Origin: Guadua angustifolia
Taxonomy: Eukaryota; Streptophyta; Magnoliopsida; Poales; Poaceae
Length of the DNA: 64,000 nucleotides
Assembly (NCBI GenBank): GCA_036346375.1
Contig: CM070502.1
Span: forward strand, 17,646,924 to 17,710,923
Direction of reading: 5' to 3'
The notes below the pieces were generated by a model. That model searched no databases. It was not told where the DNA came from and worked only from the letters and a program-made list of their open reading frames with translations. This document shows, piece after piece, positions 25,449 to 35,382 of the stretch (position 1 is the stretch's first letter; each line of letters starts with the position of its first letter). The position numbers and the translations under genes were made by a program.

Positions 25449-26333
25449 TCAATCCTTGGCAACGGTATTTATTCTGATTGTTACTTCATTAAGTGCACGA
25501 TAATCGATGCACATCCTTAAACTTCCATCCTTCTTCCTTACGAACAAAACTGGCGCTCCCCACGGGGAAGAACTTGGCCGAATGAAACCTTTCTCAAGCA
25601 ATTCTTCAATCTGCTTCTTCATCTCTACCAGTTCATCAGTTGGCATCCGATATGGCCTCTTTGCTATCGGTGCGGTTCCAGGTACCAACTCTATGACAAA
25701 CTCGATGTCCCGATCCGGCGGCATGCCTGGTAAATCCTCAGGAAATACTTCCGGATAATCTCTAACCACTGGTACATCATCCAAATTAACCACCTTTATA
25801 TTGTTGATCAACAACTGACCATCACGAACTGCGATAGCACACACTTCCACCTTCTCACCATTAGGGTTTTCTAAGGTCACCATTCTTTGGCCACAATCCA
25901 ACACAGCCTTGTGCTTTGTCAGCCAATCCATCCCTAAGATGACATCTAAGGTGTGGGTATCTAACAAGATGAGATTCGCTAGGAATTCTATCCCGTTCAT
26001 AAGCAACTTAACTCCTAAACACCCAAGGTTAGATTGAAGTTCCGATCCTGGGGTTTGGACTAAAAGCACACATTTAAGGTTCCTGACAGCAAATCCATTC
26101 TTCAAAGCAAAACTCCGAGAAACGAATGAATGCGAAGCTCCAGAATCAAATAAAACTGTAGCCGGTACTGAGTTAACTAGGAACTTACCCAGTACGACAT
26201 CCGGTGCCTCCTGAGCTCCATCAGCGGTGATGTGGTTGATCCTCCCACGCACGGTTGTTTGAGGTGATGCTCCCAGCTGCACTGGCGCTCGGTTTCCTCC
26301 TGGCACTGGGGTTTTAGCTGGGGTGTTGCTCAA
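25449..26333 (-). CDS. pol: Element C pol: protease and reverse transcriptase fingers
   Basis: This 294-codon frame contains the aspartic protease (VLFDSGASHSFVSR, catalytic D-S/T-G, near residue 60; then ILGMDWL near residue 133). It then has the linker GMPPDRDIEFVIELVPGT and the RT fingers (SSPWGAPVLFVRKKDGS, MCIDYRALN). The frame ends where a short change replaces the conserved KYPLPRID stretch. It overlaps in position and order with gag at its upstream end, as expected for a single gag-pol reading unit. Confidence 0.87.
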   Translation of the reverse strand: MSNTPAKTPVPGGNRAPVQLGASPQTTVRGRINHITADGAQEAPDVVLGKFLVNSVPATVLFDSGASHSFVSRSFALKNGFAVRNLKCVLLVQTPGSELQSNLGCLGVKLLMNGIEFLANLILLDTHTLDVILGMDWLTKHKAVLDCGQRMVTLENPNGEKVEVCAIAVRDGQLLINNIKVVNLDDVPVVRDYPEVFPEDLPGMPPDRDIEFVIELVPGTAPIAKRPYRMPTDELVEMKKQIEELLEKGFIRPSSSPWGAPVLFVRKKDGSLRMCIDYRALNEVTIRINTVAKD

Positions 26334-26580
26334 GCTGAAGCGACCGGAGTGATTCCTCCTTCTTCGACACTTGTTGGCAAATGCCCAAGCTCATGACATG
26401 CAAAGCATCTTTTAGCATCGTTTGTTGACTCCTGAACTCAAGATTGCCCATTGGCGCCGAGTCTGAAAATTCGACTAGCGGGCGAGGTGTCATAACTAGT
26501 GCCCTATTTGGCACCGAGGTCAATCTGACAACCGCCGAGGTGTCATTCTCAACCTGAGATGATTCGACCGCCCTGCCTGA
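26300..26580 (-). pseudogene. gag: Element C gag, C-terminal part with broken zinc knuckle
   Basis: This is the portion of gag separated from its N-terminal half by the insertion of element D. The minus-strand sequence encodes a CFACHELGH zinc-knuckle half, but the frame shifts before the final Cys. Across the D insertion the residues run on from RKRRMAS (38495 side) into QAGRSNHLR (26580 side) when one CTAGC copy is ignored, showing that this was one continuous gag. The knuckle would bind packaged RNA. Confidence 0.75.
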
Positions 26581-26585
26581 CTAGC
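26581..26585. other. Target site duplication of element D (left, CTAGC)
   Basis: CTAGC directly precedes TGTAACACCCC and recurs at 38495-38499. Confidence 0.93.
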
Positions 26586-29500
26586 TGTAACACCCCAATT
26601 TTTGCTTTTCTTGCATTTTAATGGTATTTTGAATTTTTGGGGAATTTCTGGAATTTATTTGGATTTATTTGGATTTATTTGAAATTATTTGAATTTATTT
26701 TGAATTAAGCCATTTAACAAATTAATTAAATAATGGAAAAGTTAAAATAAATTTTTGCTGAAAATATTTTATTTGAGTCACAAATGTCTTAAAATATTTT
26801 TGAGAATTTTTCCAGAATTTTTCTGATATTTTTAATGCCCCAAATAAATTATTTGAATTTCGGAATTATTTTAAATCGAAAAGGATTAAAATCCCGATGA
26901 ACAGATGTTGGGTCAACATCGCGCGTCTGCTCCGAAAACCCTAACGCCACCGTGCTCGATCTCCATCCGACGGCTCTCGTTGCCACGTCGACCACCCGAG
27001 TCATGCCGGACTCGCCGCCGCCGTGTGGGCCTCGGTCTCGCGCTTACCGAAGCCGAGGGCACTATTTAATCGCCGCCGCCGCACTGCCGTGATCCCCACC
27101 CGCGCCGCACCAACAGACACCGCGACGCCGCCAGAAGTCGCCGCCGCCGCAAGACCTCGCCGGTTCCCGGCCACCCGCCGATTCTTTGAGCCGCTCGCCG
27201 CCGCCGGTGATTCTCCGCCGTCGCCGCCACCATCGGACTCAGCGTCCGCGCCCGCGTCCGAGCGTTACGCGACGCCGCCGGAGGTCCACGAAACGCCATA
27301 CCGCCGTCGTCGTCCTCGTCTCCGGTCGAACCGCCGCCGCTGCGTCGCCGGTTTCCATGAAGCCGCCAACGGACGATCATCATCCGAGCCGTGAGGTGAG
27401 CCCACGCCGCCTTAGGACAGTGAACCCCATCTTCTAATTTCCGCCGTTAGATGCAACCGAGGGCCACCGCGTCACGCCGCGTCGCCGTTCATCAGTGCGC
27501 GTGGCCGACACGGACCCACACGTCGATCCGCACCGCACTACGCCAATCACGCCGCGACGCTGTGGCTGCCGAGCCGCCACAGGGCGTGGTCGTCGACAAA
27601 TGACCCACTGTCGGCCACACCGCACCGCAGCATCAGGCATGCAAGAGACGACGACAAGGCCCACTCGTCACCGCACACATCGGCGCGTGGACGTCACCGC
27701 CGACATCTTGGCCGTCGCCACGGGACCCACTGCCGATGAGATAGCCGAGCCGTCTTGACGCCATGATGACGTCATCTTGACGCTCATCACGGAGCCGGTC
27801 GGTGGCGTCGGCAAACCACGTGTCACTCTCTGGCGCTGACACGTGTCACGATGATGCAATAATTAATTTCGAAAAAGAAAATATTTATTTAATTCGGTTT
27901 ATTAATTTTAAAATGTAATTTAAAACTTCAAACGCTTATAACTTTTATGCTTTTAACTCCGATTTGAGTGATTCCAATTTCTATAAATTTGTAAAATCAA
28001 GATCTTTCTGTTTATGAATTTTATTTGAATTTTTGAGCACTGCATGTCTACTGTTTATTTATTTTATTGTTTTGTATATACGTTACGCCAGAGACGTTGA
28101 AATACCCGGGTTTCGAGGAGAGGTTCTGACCCAGGAGCAAGCTCAGGAGCCAGAATCAGTACTTTTTGAAGGCAAGTTGTGTTTGATCATGTTGAACCTA
28201 TTAGAGAAAATTATTTTGATTTAATTTATTGCATGCTAATTTAGTAGAAATTTGATTGAATACATTTTGGGATTAGCTAAATGCCTAGTTGCTGTATGCC
28301 ACCTTGTCGTAAATAATTGTAGGCCATGAATCATTTGTCACCCTAGGTTGTGGATTAATAGTTGGACATTATTTAATTGCCAACATGGGTTGAGTAGACC
28401 GAAGTAGTATGCTTAGCCCTTGCCACGTGGACAATTCATGATTTTGGAAGTACCAAAGTAAAATATTGACTTAATGAGATATGGAACATGTTTTGTGAAT
28501 GAGACATGTGTTATTGAGTTGATGATGGCACGTGGTGCAATGGTAAAGAACCGGGGTGGGAAAATGATTTAGACTGAGGCATGTGGCAAGATTGTTTATG
28601 GTGGGCCAAGAGTGGCAACTGGGCGGTCGAATTTGGTTTTTATTGGTTTTGATATGGAGATCACACTTGGTTAGTCTTGCCTCGGTCAACTAAGGACTTA
28701 ACCTTGCGAGCATTTGAACTGAGTCTCTCATACAGCCACAAGCTCTGTGAATGGGACGGGCTTAGCTGAGTAAACCGGGAAATCTATTCTTGATCTTGCT
28801 GTGGTGGTGTGAGGCCCTGAGAAGCGGAATGAGAACTCACATGGCGCAAGAGGGGGCCCGGTGTGGTAACCAGTCCCTCCAAGGTTGAAACCTTAGCGGC
28901 AAGATTGAGTTTAGATGGAACTTTGGAAAGGCTTACATACGGTTATTTGCCTTGGTGGTATTTGACCGTATCTTGTGGGTAAAGTGTATAACCTCTGCAG
29001 AGTGTACAACCTATTGAATAGCCGTGTTTCACGGTATTGAGCATCGCTTCATGATTACGGCCAAGGGTTAGATTTTCATAAAAATGACTTGTTGATGGAA
29101 AATGCTTGGGTTGGTGATGATGAACATGACTTAGGATGGAAAAGTGATTTATTGATTGAAATGTTTGTGAAAGCTACTATTCCTACTATTTGTTTCTTGC
29201 TTTGCAATCTATTATTTTTATCTTGAATGTTGCATCGCTCATGAACCATAGCCTATCCTTTGTACTAAGCCATGCATGTAGAATATTAGATTTGCATTAC
29301 ATGCATGACTTCTTTGAGTGCTCAAAGTACTCACCCCACAACAACACAACTTCGCTTGAAGAAGAAGCAACCCCGCTCAGAGGAGTATCGGGAGGAGCCG
29401 AAACTAGGGAGCGAGCCCGTCGGTTGCTTGTGGCAAATTGGTTGGCGCCACGAGTTTATTTTATTTCATTGCATTTGAATATTTTAATAAGTCTTAAGCC

Positions 29501-29686
29501 TCATGCGAGGCGATCTTTGTAACTTGACCATAAGGTCAATCAACTAGTTTGAGTATTTAATTAAAGTACTTATTATTTCGTTGGTTATGACCGTGATATG
29601 TACCAATGTTGAGATGTGTGCACTAGCGCGATCTCGACTAGTGCTGAATACACGAGGGTCCGGATTTGCACATTCGGGTCCCGACA
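26586..29686 (+). mobile_element. Element D, 5' LTR
   Basis: It starts TGTAACACCCCAATTTTTGC and ends GGGTCCCGACA, 3,101 bp long. It matches 35383-38494. The GC-rich segment 26930-27860 gives open frames on both strands that I do not regard as genes. The palindrome CTCTGCAGAG is at 28993-29002 and the hairpin at 29316-29332. Confidence 0.93.
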
Positions 29687-29688
29687 GA

Positions 29689-29702
29689 GGTGGTATCGAG
29701 CC
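29689..29702 (+). other. Primer binding site of element D
   Basis: GGTGGTATCGAGCC follows the LTR. It resembles the initiator-Met tRNA site TGGTATCAGAGC seen in elements A and C, but the CAGA segment reads CGA, another instance of a CAG site appearing as CG. Confidence 0.75.
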
Positions 29703-29894
29703 ATCTTGATATGGGATCTGCCCTTAGTTAGAATGGTCGTAGTAAGGATAAAATTATTTTCTAAAGAGTTAAAATGTGCCAAGATGATAATGCAATCTCG
29801 ACTTACCCTTCTCTCTTCTCACACCCCTTGCTGAATTTATCACGTCTTTGCTTTGTTTTAAAATATGTGAGTTTCACGTGAGTGTCCTTTGGCG

Positions 29895-30639
29895 ATGAGG
29901 ATGATCCACTCTTTTGGTGAGCGCCTTTGGAGAATGTACGCCATGGAGCTTTGGCGTATGATGCATTCCGGGAGGATATGATGAGCCGATCTACTGGGGA
30001 CTATCAGATCGGGCAGATCGATATTGCAGGATGTCACTATCACGGTTCACGCCGGATAGGGCGAGGGCGAGTCGCCCCATCCGCATCACCGCCAGAGGTC
30101 ATCATTTGACGCCGGGATCCGTGAGACATCGCGTCTGGCGATGAGGCAGATTGCTCGTACCTACCCCAGGGAGTTGGATGGCACAGTGTTCCGTCACCAC
30201 CCACGCAGAGACGCTCGCTACAACCGGGAGCCCATAGAGGAGGATGCCACGATCACCCACGGCGATATGTCATCGCCAAGAGGATGCTATCGGCGAGACG
30301 GTTCAGAGGCTGCAGAGGTCACGTGACGAGTTCACGCGGTGAGGGCTCATCTGTTGCACTTGTGAGTACTTGGCCCACTCTATCCAGAGGATTGGGGAGC
30401 CGGAAACGGTATTTATGCGGACGAGCCGAGCGATCTTTGGAGCCGCACGACCTGAACCGGAGGAGCCTCAGCAGAGGCGCAGCGAGCCGAGCCGAGCGAT
30501 GGAAGTGAAGCGAGCCTGTGGAGGTTGGCCGGGCGAAGCCCAACCACCGGATCGTTGGGATAGGTTTGTACCAAGACCAAGACACACGGCTGTGTATCCA
30601 CCAGAAGTTCCGTGGGGATGGCTAGAGGAGTGGCGTTAG
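29895..30639 (+). pseudogene. Element D ORF0 remnant (extra ORF between LTR and gag)
   Basis: Starting from the ATG at 29895, pieces in several frames align with ORF0 of element C: YAMELWRMM, then LAMRQIARTYPRELDGTVF and RHHPRRDARYNREP (about 30136-30234), then AIFGAARPEPEEP near the end. Frame changes and stops separate them. The similarity to C covers the middle of the protein best; the C-terminal part differs. The function is unknown. Confidence 0.7.
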
Positions 30640-30911
30640 GATTAGCGATTGAGACTCTGAGTTGAGTCGCGTCTTGGAATAAGAGTCACCCTTAGAGCGT
30701 TTGACTCCAGTGTTAGTTCGATTTGCTTCTTTCATGCTTGTGAGTGATTGGTATGTGTTGCAAGGCCCTTAGGCATTGTGAGCAACCATACCCGATTATT
30801 AATAAAGTAATAAAGTTGGATTTTGTGTTACACCTTTGACCCCGCATAAGTATTCTACTAGTCGTCTATTCTTATTTCCCTCTCGTCTCTAAACCATGGA
30901 GCAATCGACAG

Positions 30912-31900
30912 ATGGTGAACACCCGTGGAAACCAGGGAGGAAATGGAAGTGGTTCACGCCACCGAGGAACATTAATGATGAAGGGCAAGGCACTCAACCA
31001 AGACCGCCATTGATATGCGTAACTTTGGAGCCTTCCTTGCTGCACTGACTTCGCCAATGCATGCCATGATGCGGCGGTGCAGTCGTGAAGTGCACAAGCC
31101 GCCGCCGCTCAAGTCAACGAGCCAACCCGGTCAGAGAGGCCACACTCGAGGTCGTCGAAATTCATGAGGACTAGGCATAGCGTTCTCTGAAACGCCAATC
31201 CATTGGAGGCGGATGATTGGTGAGGACGATAGAGAGAAAGTTGCACATTACTCGGTGTGAAGGAAATGAGAGGGTACTCTATGCCTCTCATCGGCTTGAA
31301 GGAACTATGCCACGAATGGTGGGAAAATTATCTGCGCTTCATGAGCACCCGCAGACATCACCGGGAGGAGTTCACGGTCGCTTCGGCGAAAGTATCATGT
31401 GCCGAAGGCATAATGGAGCTGAAAAAGGAAGAGTTTAGGCATGAAGCGGGGCAATCAACCAAAGTCCTAACATCTGAACAAGTTCACGCAGCCTAGCACG
31501 CTCGCTTTTTTGAGGGCGTAACAACGACAAGGCCAGTCCCTGTTTCATGAAAGGACTGAATTCAGGATTGCGGTGGGACTCATAACCCACACCTTCCGGA
31601 TTTTCAAGAGCTAGTGAACAAGGCGCCGATATTGGAGGACAAGCGCAAGGCGGAGGACAACCGAAGCGCAGGATGGCACAAACAGGAGCACGTCGAGGCG
31701 CGGCGTTTGAGGGTTGCGCCAAACCGCTTCTTGATTTCAGCCAAGGAATGTGATGACGCCGCCGCCACCAGTACCAAGACCTGGCGGACAAAATTTTCAG
31801 ACACCAGCACAAGTTGGGAACACAGCCACAGGAAGCCAGCAGACGGTAGTCAAGCGTTGTTTCATTTGCAACGAGCCAGGGCACTTTGCCAATTATTGTC
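30912..31900 (+). pseudogene. gag: Element D gag, frame broken
   Basis: The ATG at 30912 begins MVNTRGNQGGNGSGS, the same start as gag of element C (MVNTRGNNGASGSG). Further gag segments follow in changing frames: ANPLEADDW and TIERKLHITRCEGNERVLYA (31195-31275), EELKKEEF-like residues near 31420, and a KRRMAQT region near 31670. The zinc knuckle CFICNEPGHFANYC is complete at 31858-31899, in frame with the protease. The breaks are frequent and often at CAG/CTG positions. Confidence 0.75.
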
Positions 31901-32247
31901 CCAAGAAGGGAGGAGGAGTGACACCAGTTCGCTTCAATCTCGGGACTACTCCAACAAAGACACCCGCGCCAGGACCAAGCCGTGGAGCTACGCAATCTGG
32001 AGCTGCCACACAGACTGTGGTAAGAGGCAGAGTCAATCATGTCACCGCCGATGCAGTGCAGAACACATCGGACGTCGTACTGGGTAAGTTACTTGTCAAC
32101 TCAGTACCTGCAACAGTTTTATTTGATTCTGGAGCTTCACATTCGTTTATATCTCGGATTTTTGCTGCGAACAATGGGTTGAAAATGGTGAACCTTAGGC
32201 ATGTATTGCTAGTACAATCCCGTGATCGAAACTCCGATCCGATGTAG
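31750..32247 (+). CDS. Element D gag zinc knuckle and protease
   Basis: This 165-codon frame contains a full CCHC knuckle (C-x2-C-x4-H-x4-C, residues about 37-50), a Pro/Thr-rich linker, then VVLGKLLVNSVPATVLFDSG and ASHSFISR, the aspartic protease active site. It ends early at 32247, before the expected ILGMDW motif, which appears downstream in another frame (about 32330). The enzyme would process the Gag-Pol precursor. Confidence 0.82.
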   Translation: MMTPPPPVPRPGGQNFQTPAQVGNTATGSQQTVVKRCFICNEPGHFANYCPKKGGGVTPVRFNLGTTPTKTPAPGPSRGATQSGAATQTVVRGRVNHVTADAVQNTSDVVLGKLLVNSVPATVLFDSGASHSFISRIFAANNGLKMVNLRHVLLVQSRDRNSDPM

Positions 32248-32432
32248 GATGTTCTGGGTAAAGTTGCTTATAGATGGAGCAGAGTTCCTAGCAAACTTAG
32301 TGGTGTTAGATACCCGCACCTAGATGTTATTTTGGGAATGGATGGTTATCTAAACACAAGGTTGTATTAGACGTGGACTAAGAGTCATATCGACGAGAGT
32401 CCTTGTGGGAGGAAAATAGAGTTTAGAACCAC

Positions 32433-33107
32433 TTGCTGTTCAGGGAGGGGCGAGTTGATGGTCAACAGTGTGAAGGCCGTCAGCATAGAAGATGTACTAG
32501 TTGTCAGAGAATACCCGGATGTATTTCGGAGGATTTACATGGGATGCCACCAGACAGGGACATAGAGTTTGTAATTGAGTTGGTACCGAACGGCCCGATA
32601 GCTAAGAGACCTTATCGGATGTCAACCGATGAGCTAGTGGAAATGAAGAAGCAGATTGAGGAGTTGATGGATAAGGGATTTATCAGACCAAGTTCGTCAC
32701 CATGGGGAGCACCGGTTCTGTTTGTCAAGAAGAAGGACGGGAGTTATCGGATGTGTGTGGATTATCGAGCGTTAAATGAAGTCACTATAAAGAATAAGTA
32801 TCCGCTACCCAGGATCGATGACCTATTTGATCAGTTGAGAGGAGCCGGAGTTTTCTCCAAAATTGATCTACGATCAGGATATCACCAGCTGAAGATTAGA
32901 TCGGAGGATGTGCCGAAGACCGCATTTTCGTCAAGATATGGACACTACGAGTTTACAGTTATGTCTTTTGGTTTGACGAATGCACCTGCGTATTTCATGA
33001 ACATGATGAACAAGGTTTTCATGGAATATCTGGACAAGTTCGTTGTTGTGTTCATAGATGATATCTTAGTCTACTCCAAGACGAGAAAGAGCATGCTTAA
33101 CATTTGA
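32433..33107 (+). CDS. pol: Element D reverse transcriptase, fingers and palm
   Basis: From about residue 35 this frame reads GMPPDRDIEFVIELVP, KRPYRMSTDELVEMKKQIE, SSPWGAPVLFVKKKDGS, MCVDYRALNEVTIKNKYPL, FSKIDLRSGYHQLKIR, SFGLTNAPAYFMNMMNKVF and VVFIDDILVYSK. These are RT motifs in canonical order, with the metal-binding Asp of motif A (KIDL) and the FIDD box. The frame breaks just after, where KSMLNI replaces the usual EEHLKHL. This is the most complete polymerase domain in the window. Confidence 0.92.
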   Translation: MLFREGRVDGQQCEGRQHRRCTSCQRIPGCISEDLHGMPPDRDIEFVIELVPNGPIAKRPYRMSTDELVEMKKQIEELMDKGFIRPSSSPWGAPVLFVKKKDGSYRMCVDYRALNEVTIKNKYPLPRIDDLFDQLRGAGVFSKIDLRSGYHQLKIRSEDVPKTAFSSRYGHYEFTVMSFGLTNAPAYFMNMMNKVFMEYLDKFVVVFIDDILVYSKTRKSMLNI

Positions 33108-33850
33108 AGCTAGTCCCGAGAAGTTAAGAGAACAAAGAACTTTTGCTAAGTTTAGTAAGTGTGATTTTTGGAAGAACAAGGTGGAATTCCTTGGACATGT
33201 AGTAACCGCCGACGGAGTCGCAGTTGATCCAAGTAAGGTGGAAGCAGTGTTGCATTGGGAGCCACCCAAAACGGTGACCCAAATCCGTAGTTTCCTAGGA
33301 ATGGCCGGCTATTACCGCCGATTTATTGAAGGATTCTCAACGATTGCGAGGCCTCTTACGCAATTGTTGAAAAAGGAGAAGAAGTTTGCATGGACGCCGG
33401 AATGCGAGCGTAGTTTTCAGGAGTTGAAGAAACGCCTGACAACAGCACCAGTGTTAGTTCTACCGGATTTAAGCCAGAGCTTTGATATATATTGTGATGC
33501 ATCGCGCCAAGGACTCGGTTGCGTATTAATGCAAAACTGTAAGGTCGTTGCATATGCATCTAGGCAGTTGAGGCCGCATGAAGAGAACTATCCGACGATG
33601 ATTTGGAATTAGCGGTAGTGGTACACGCCTTGAAGTTATGGCGACACTATTTAATTGGGAGCAGATGTGAGGTGTACACCGACCATAAGAGTCTTAAATA
33701 TATATTTACACAAATGACTGAACATGAGACAGAGGAGATGGTTGGAGTTAATTAAGGATTACAATCTGGGAATTCATTATCACCTCCTGAAAAGCCAATG
33801 TAGTGGCGGATGCTTTAAGTCGAAAAGAGCCACACAAAGAACATGTTGAT
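33108..33850 (+). CDS. pol: Element D RT connection and RNase H
   Basis: The frame 33181-33612 reads MEFLGHVVTADGVAVDPSKV, FLGMAGYYRRFIEGFSTIAR and SFDIYCDASRQGLGCVLMQN; the DIYCDAS Asp is the first RNase H catalytic residue. In another frame from 33610 come VVVHALKLWRHYLIG and VYTDHKSLKYIFT, and near 33805 an ANVVADALSRK-like end. RNase H would remove the RNA template strand. At least one frameshift lies near 33595. Confidence 0.87.
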
Positions 33851-34037
33851 GGGAGAAAACCAGCCGAAGTTATGCAAGGAATTTGAAGTTGAAGCCGAAG
33901 TTGTGCCTAAGGGATTCTTAGCGCTCTAGAGGTGAAGCCTACCCCGAAGATCGATTCGTGAAGGATGTAAGGGCGATGTCAAGATTCGAGAATTAAGTCC
34001 AAAATGGGGAAAGCAAGGCGAAGGATTTCAAGTTTGG

Positions 34038-34680
34038 ATGAGCGAGGTACATTGTGGATCAAGAATCGCATTTGTGTACCGCACAGAAGGAGCCGGCGGT
34101 GATTTGGAGGAGGCCCATGATTCCAAGTACTCAATTCATCCGGGAAGCGCTAAGATGTACCAAGACCTGAAGGAAAGATTTTGGTGGCCAAGCATGAAGC
34201 GTGAAGTTGCAGAGCATGTTGCGTTGTGCGACATATGCCAAAGAGTCAAAGCAATGCATCAAAGGCCAGCAGGACTGCTACAACCACTGAAGATACCTGA
34301 GTGGAAATGGGAAGAAATTGGAATGGATTTCATTACCGGTTTACCAAGGACGCAGACAGGGTATGATTCTATATGGGTTATAGTGGACCGTTTGACAAAG
34401 GTTGCTCACTTCATACCAGTAAAGACTACATACTCAGGGGACCGCTTAGCAGATTTATATATGTCAAGAATTGTATGTCTACACGGAGTTCCGAAGAGAA
34501 TTGTATCGGACAGAGGTACCCAGTTTACCTCAAGATTTTGGGATAAGTGCATGAGGCTTTAGGGACTCGTTTGAACTTGATCTTCGCATATCACCCATGA
34601 CAGATGGGCAAGCGGAAAGAGTTAATCGAATCTTGGAGGACATGTTGAGGGCATGTGCATTGGCTTACACAACATCGTGG
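34038..34680 (+). CDS. pol: Element D integrase: zinc-binding domain and catalytic core
   Basis: The frame 34038-34562 has the HHCC zinc domain (KYSIHPGSAKMYQDLK, then CDICQ at about 34228-34242), then the core: GMDFITGLP (first Asp), VSDRGTQFTSRFWDK (second Asp). In a shifted frame, DGQAERVNRILED (about 34598-34636) supplies the Glu of the DDE triad. The enzyme inserts element cDNA into chromosomes. The frameshift falls at the AL to GTR transition near 34560. Confidence 0.9.
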
Positions 34681-35350
34681 GACAAGTGCTTGCCGTGACG
34701 CCGAAGTTCGGCTACAACAATTACGAGCAAGTCTGCAGATGTCGCCATTGAAGCACTATATGGCGACTTCGCCGAACGCCGTTGAATTGGAATGAGACCG
34801 GAGAACGTCATATGTTTGGGCGGATATTCTTCGAGAAGTCGAGGAGCAGATAGCCATGATCGTGAAAGGTTGAAAATTGCACAATCAAGACAAGAGTTAC
34901 GCCGATAATCGCCGCAGGATCGAGCTTTGAGCCTGAAGATTTTGTGTATCTCGAGTTACCCCACTCAAAGGAGTTAAGAGGTTCCACACCAAAGGAAGTT
35001 AGCACCAAGATATGTTGGTCCATTCAAGATCCTAAGTCGTGAGGTGAAGTGGCGTGTCACCGGAGTTACCGCAGATCCTTAGCAGTGTGCATGATGTGTT
35101 CCATGTGTCACAATTAAAGAAATGCCTCCGAGTGCCGTAAGAGCAGATGTCGTTAGAGTCGGCCGAAATGCAGGAGGATTTGACTTATAGAGAGTACCCG
35201 TGAAGATCTTGGACACAATGGATCGGGAGACGAAAATAAATCAACCCGCTTCTGCAGAGTTCATTGGAGTAACCATTCGAGAGTGAAGCAACCTGGGAGC
35301 GTGAAGAAGACTCAAGAGGGAATTCTCAACCTATTCCTAGTCATTACGAA
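34681..35350 (+). pseudogene. pol: Element D integrase C-terminus and chromodomain region, broken
   Basis: Recognisable words in several frames match element C's tail: VFHVSQLKKCLRVP (about 35097-35138) and the WSNHS/EATWERE region near 35265-35305. The end of pol is near 35345. This stretch has the densest frame changes in D. One example is AAGTCGAGG at 34838, where the family consensus needs AAGCTGAGG. Confidence 0.75.
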
Positions 35351-35370
35351 TCTCTTGGTCGAGATTCCGT

Positions 35371-35382
35371 TAAGGGGAGGTT
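35371..35382 (+). other. Polypurine tract of element D
   Basis: TAAGGGGAGGTT directly precedes the 3' LTR. Confidence 0.85.

Noticed and set aside
27023..27859. Proline/arginine-rich frames in the 5' LTR of element D
   Set aside because: They do not survive in the 3' LTR copy (35.7-36.5 kb) and occur on both strands; this is a composition effect.
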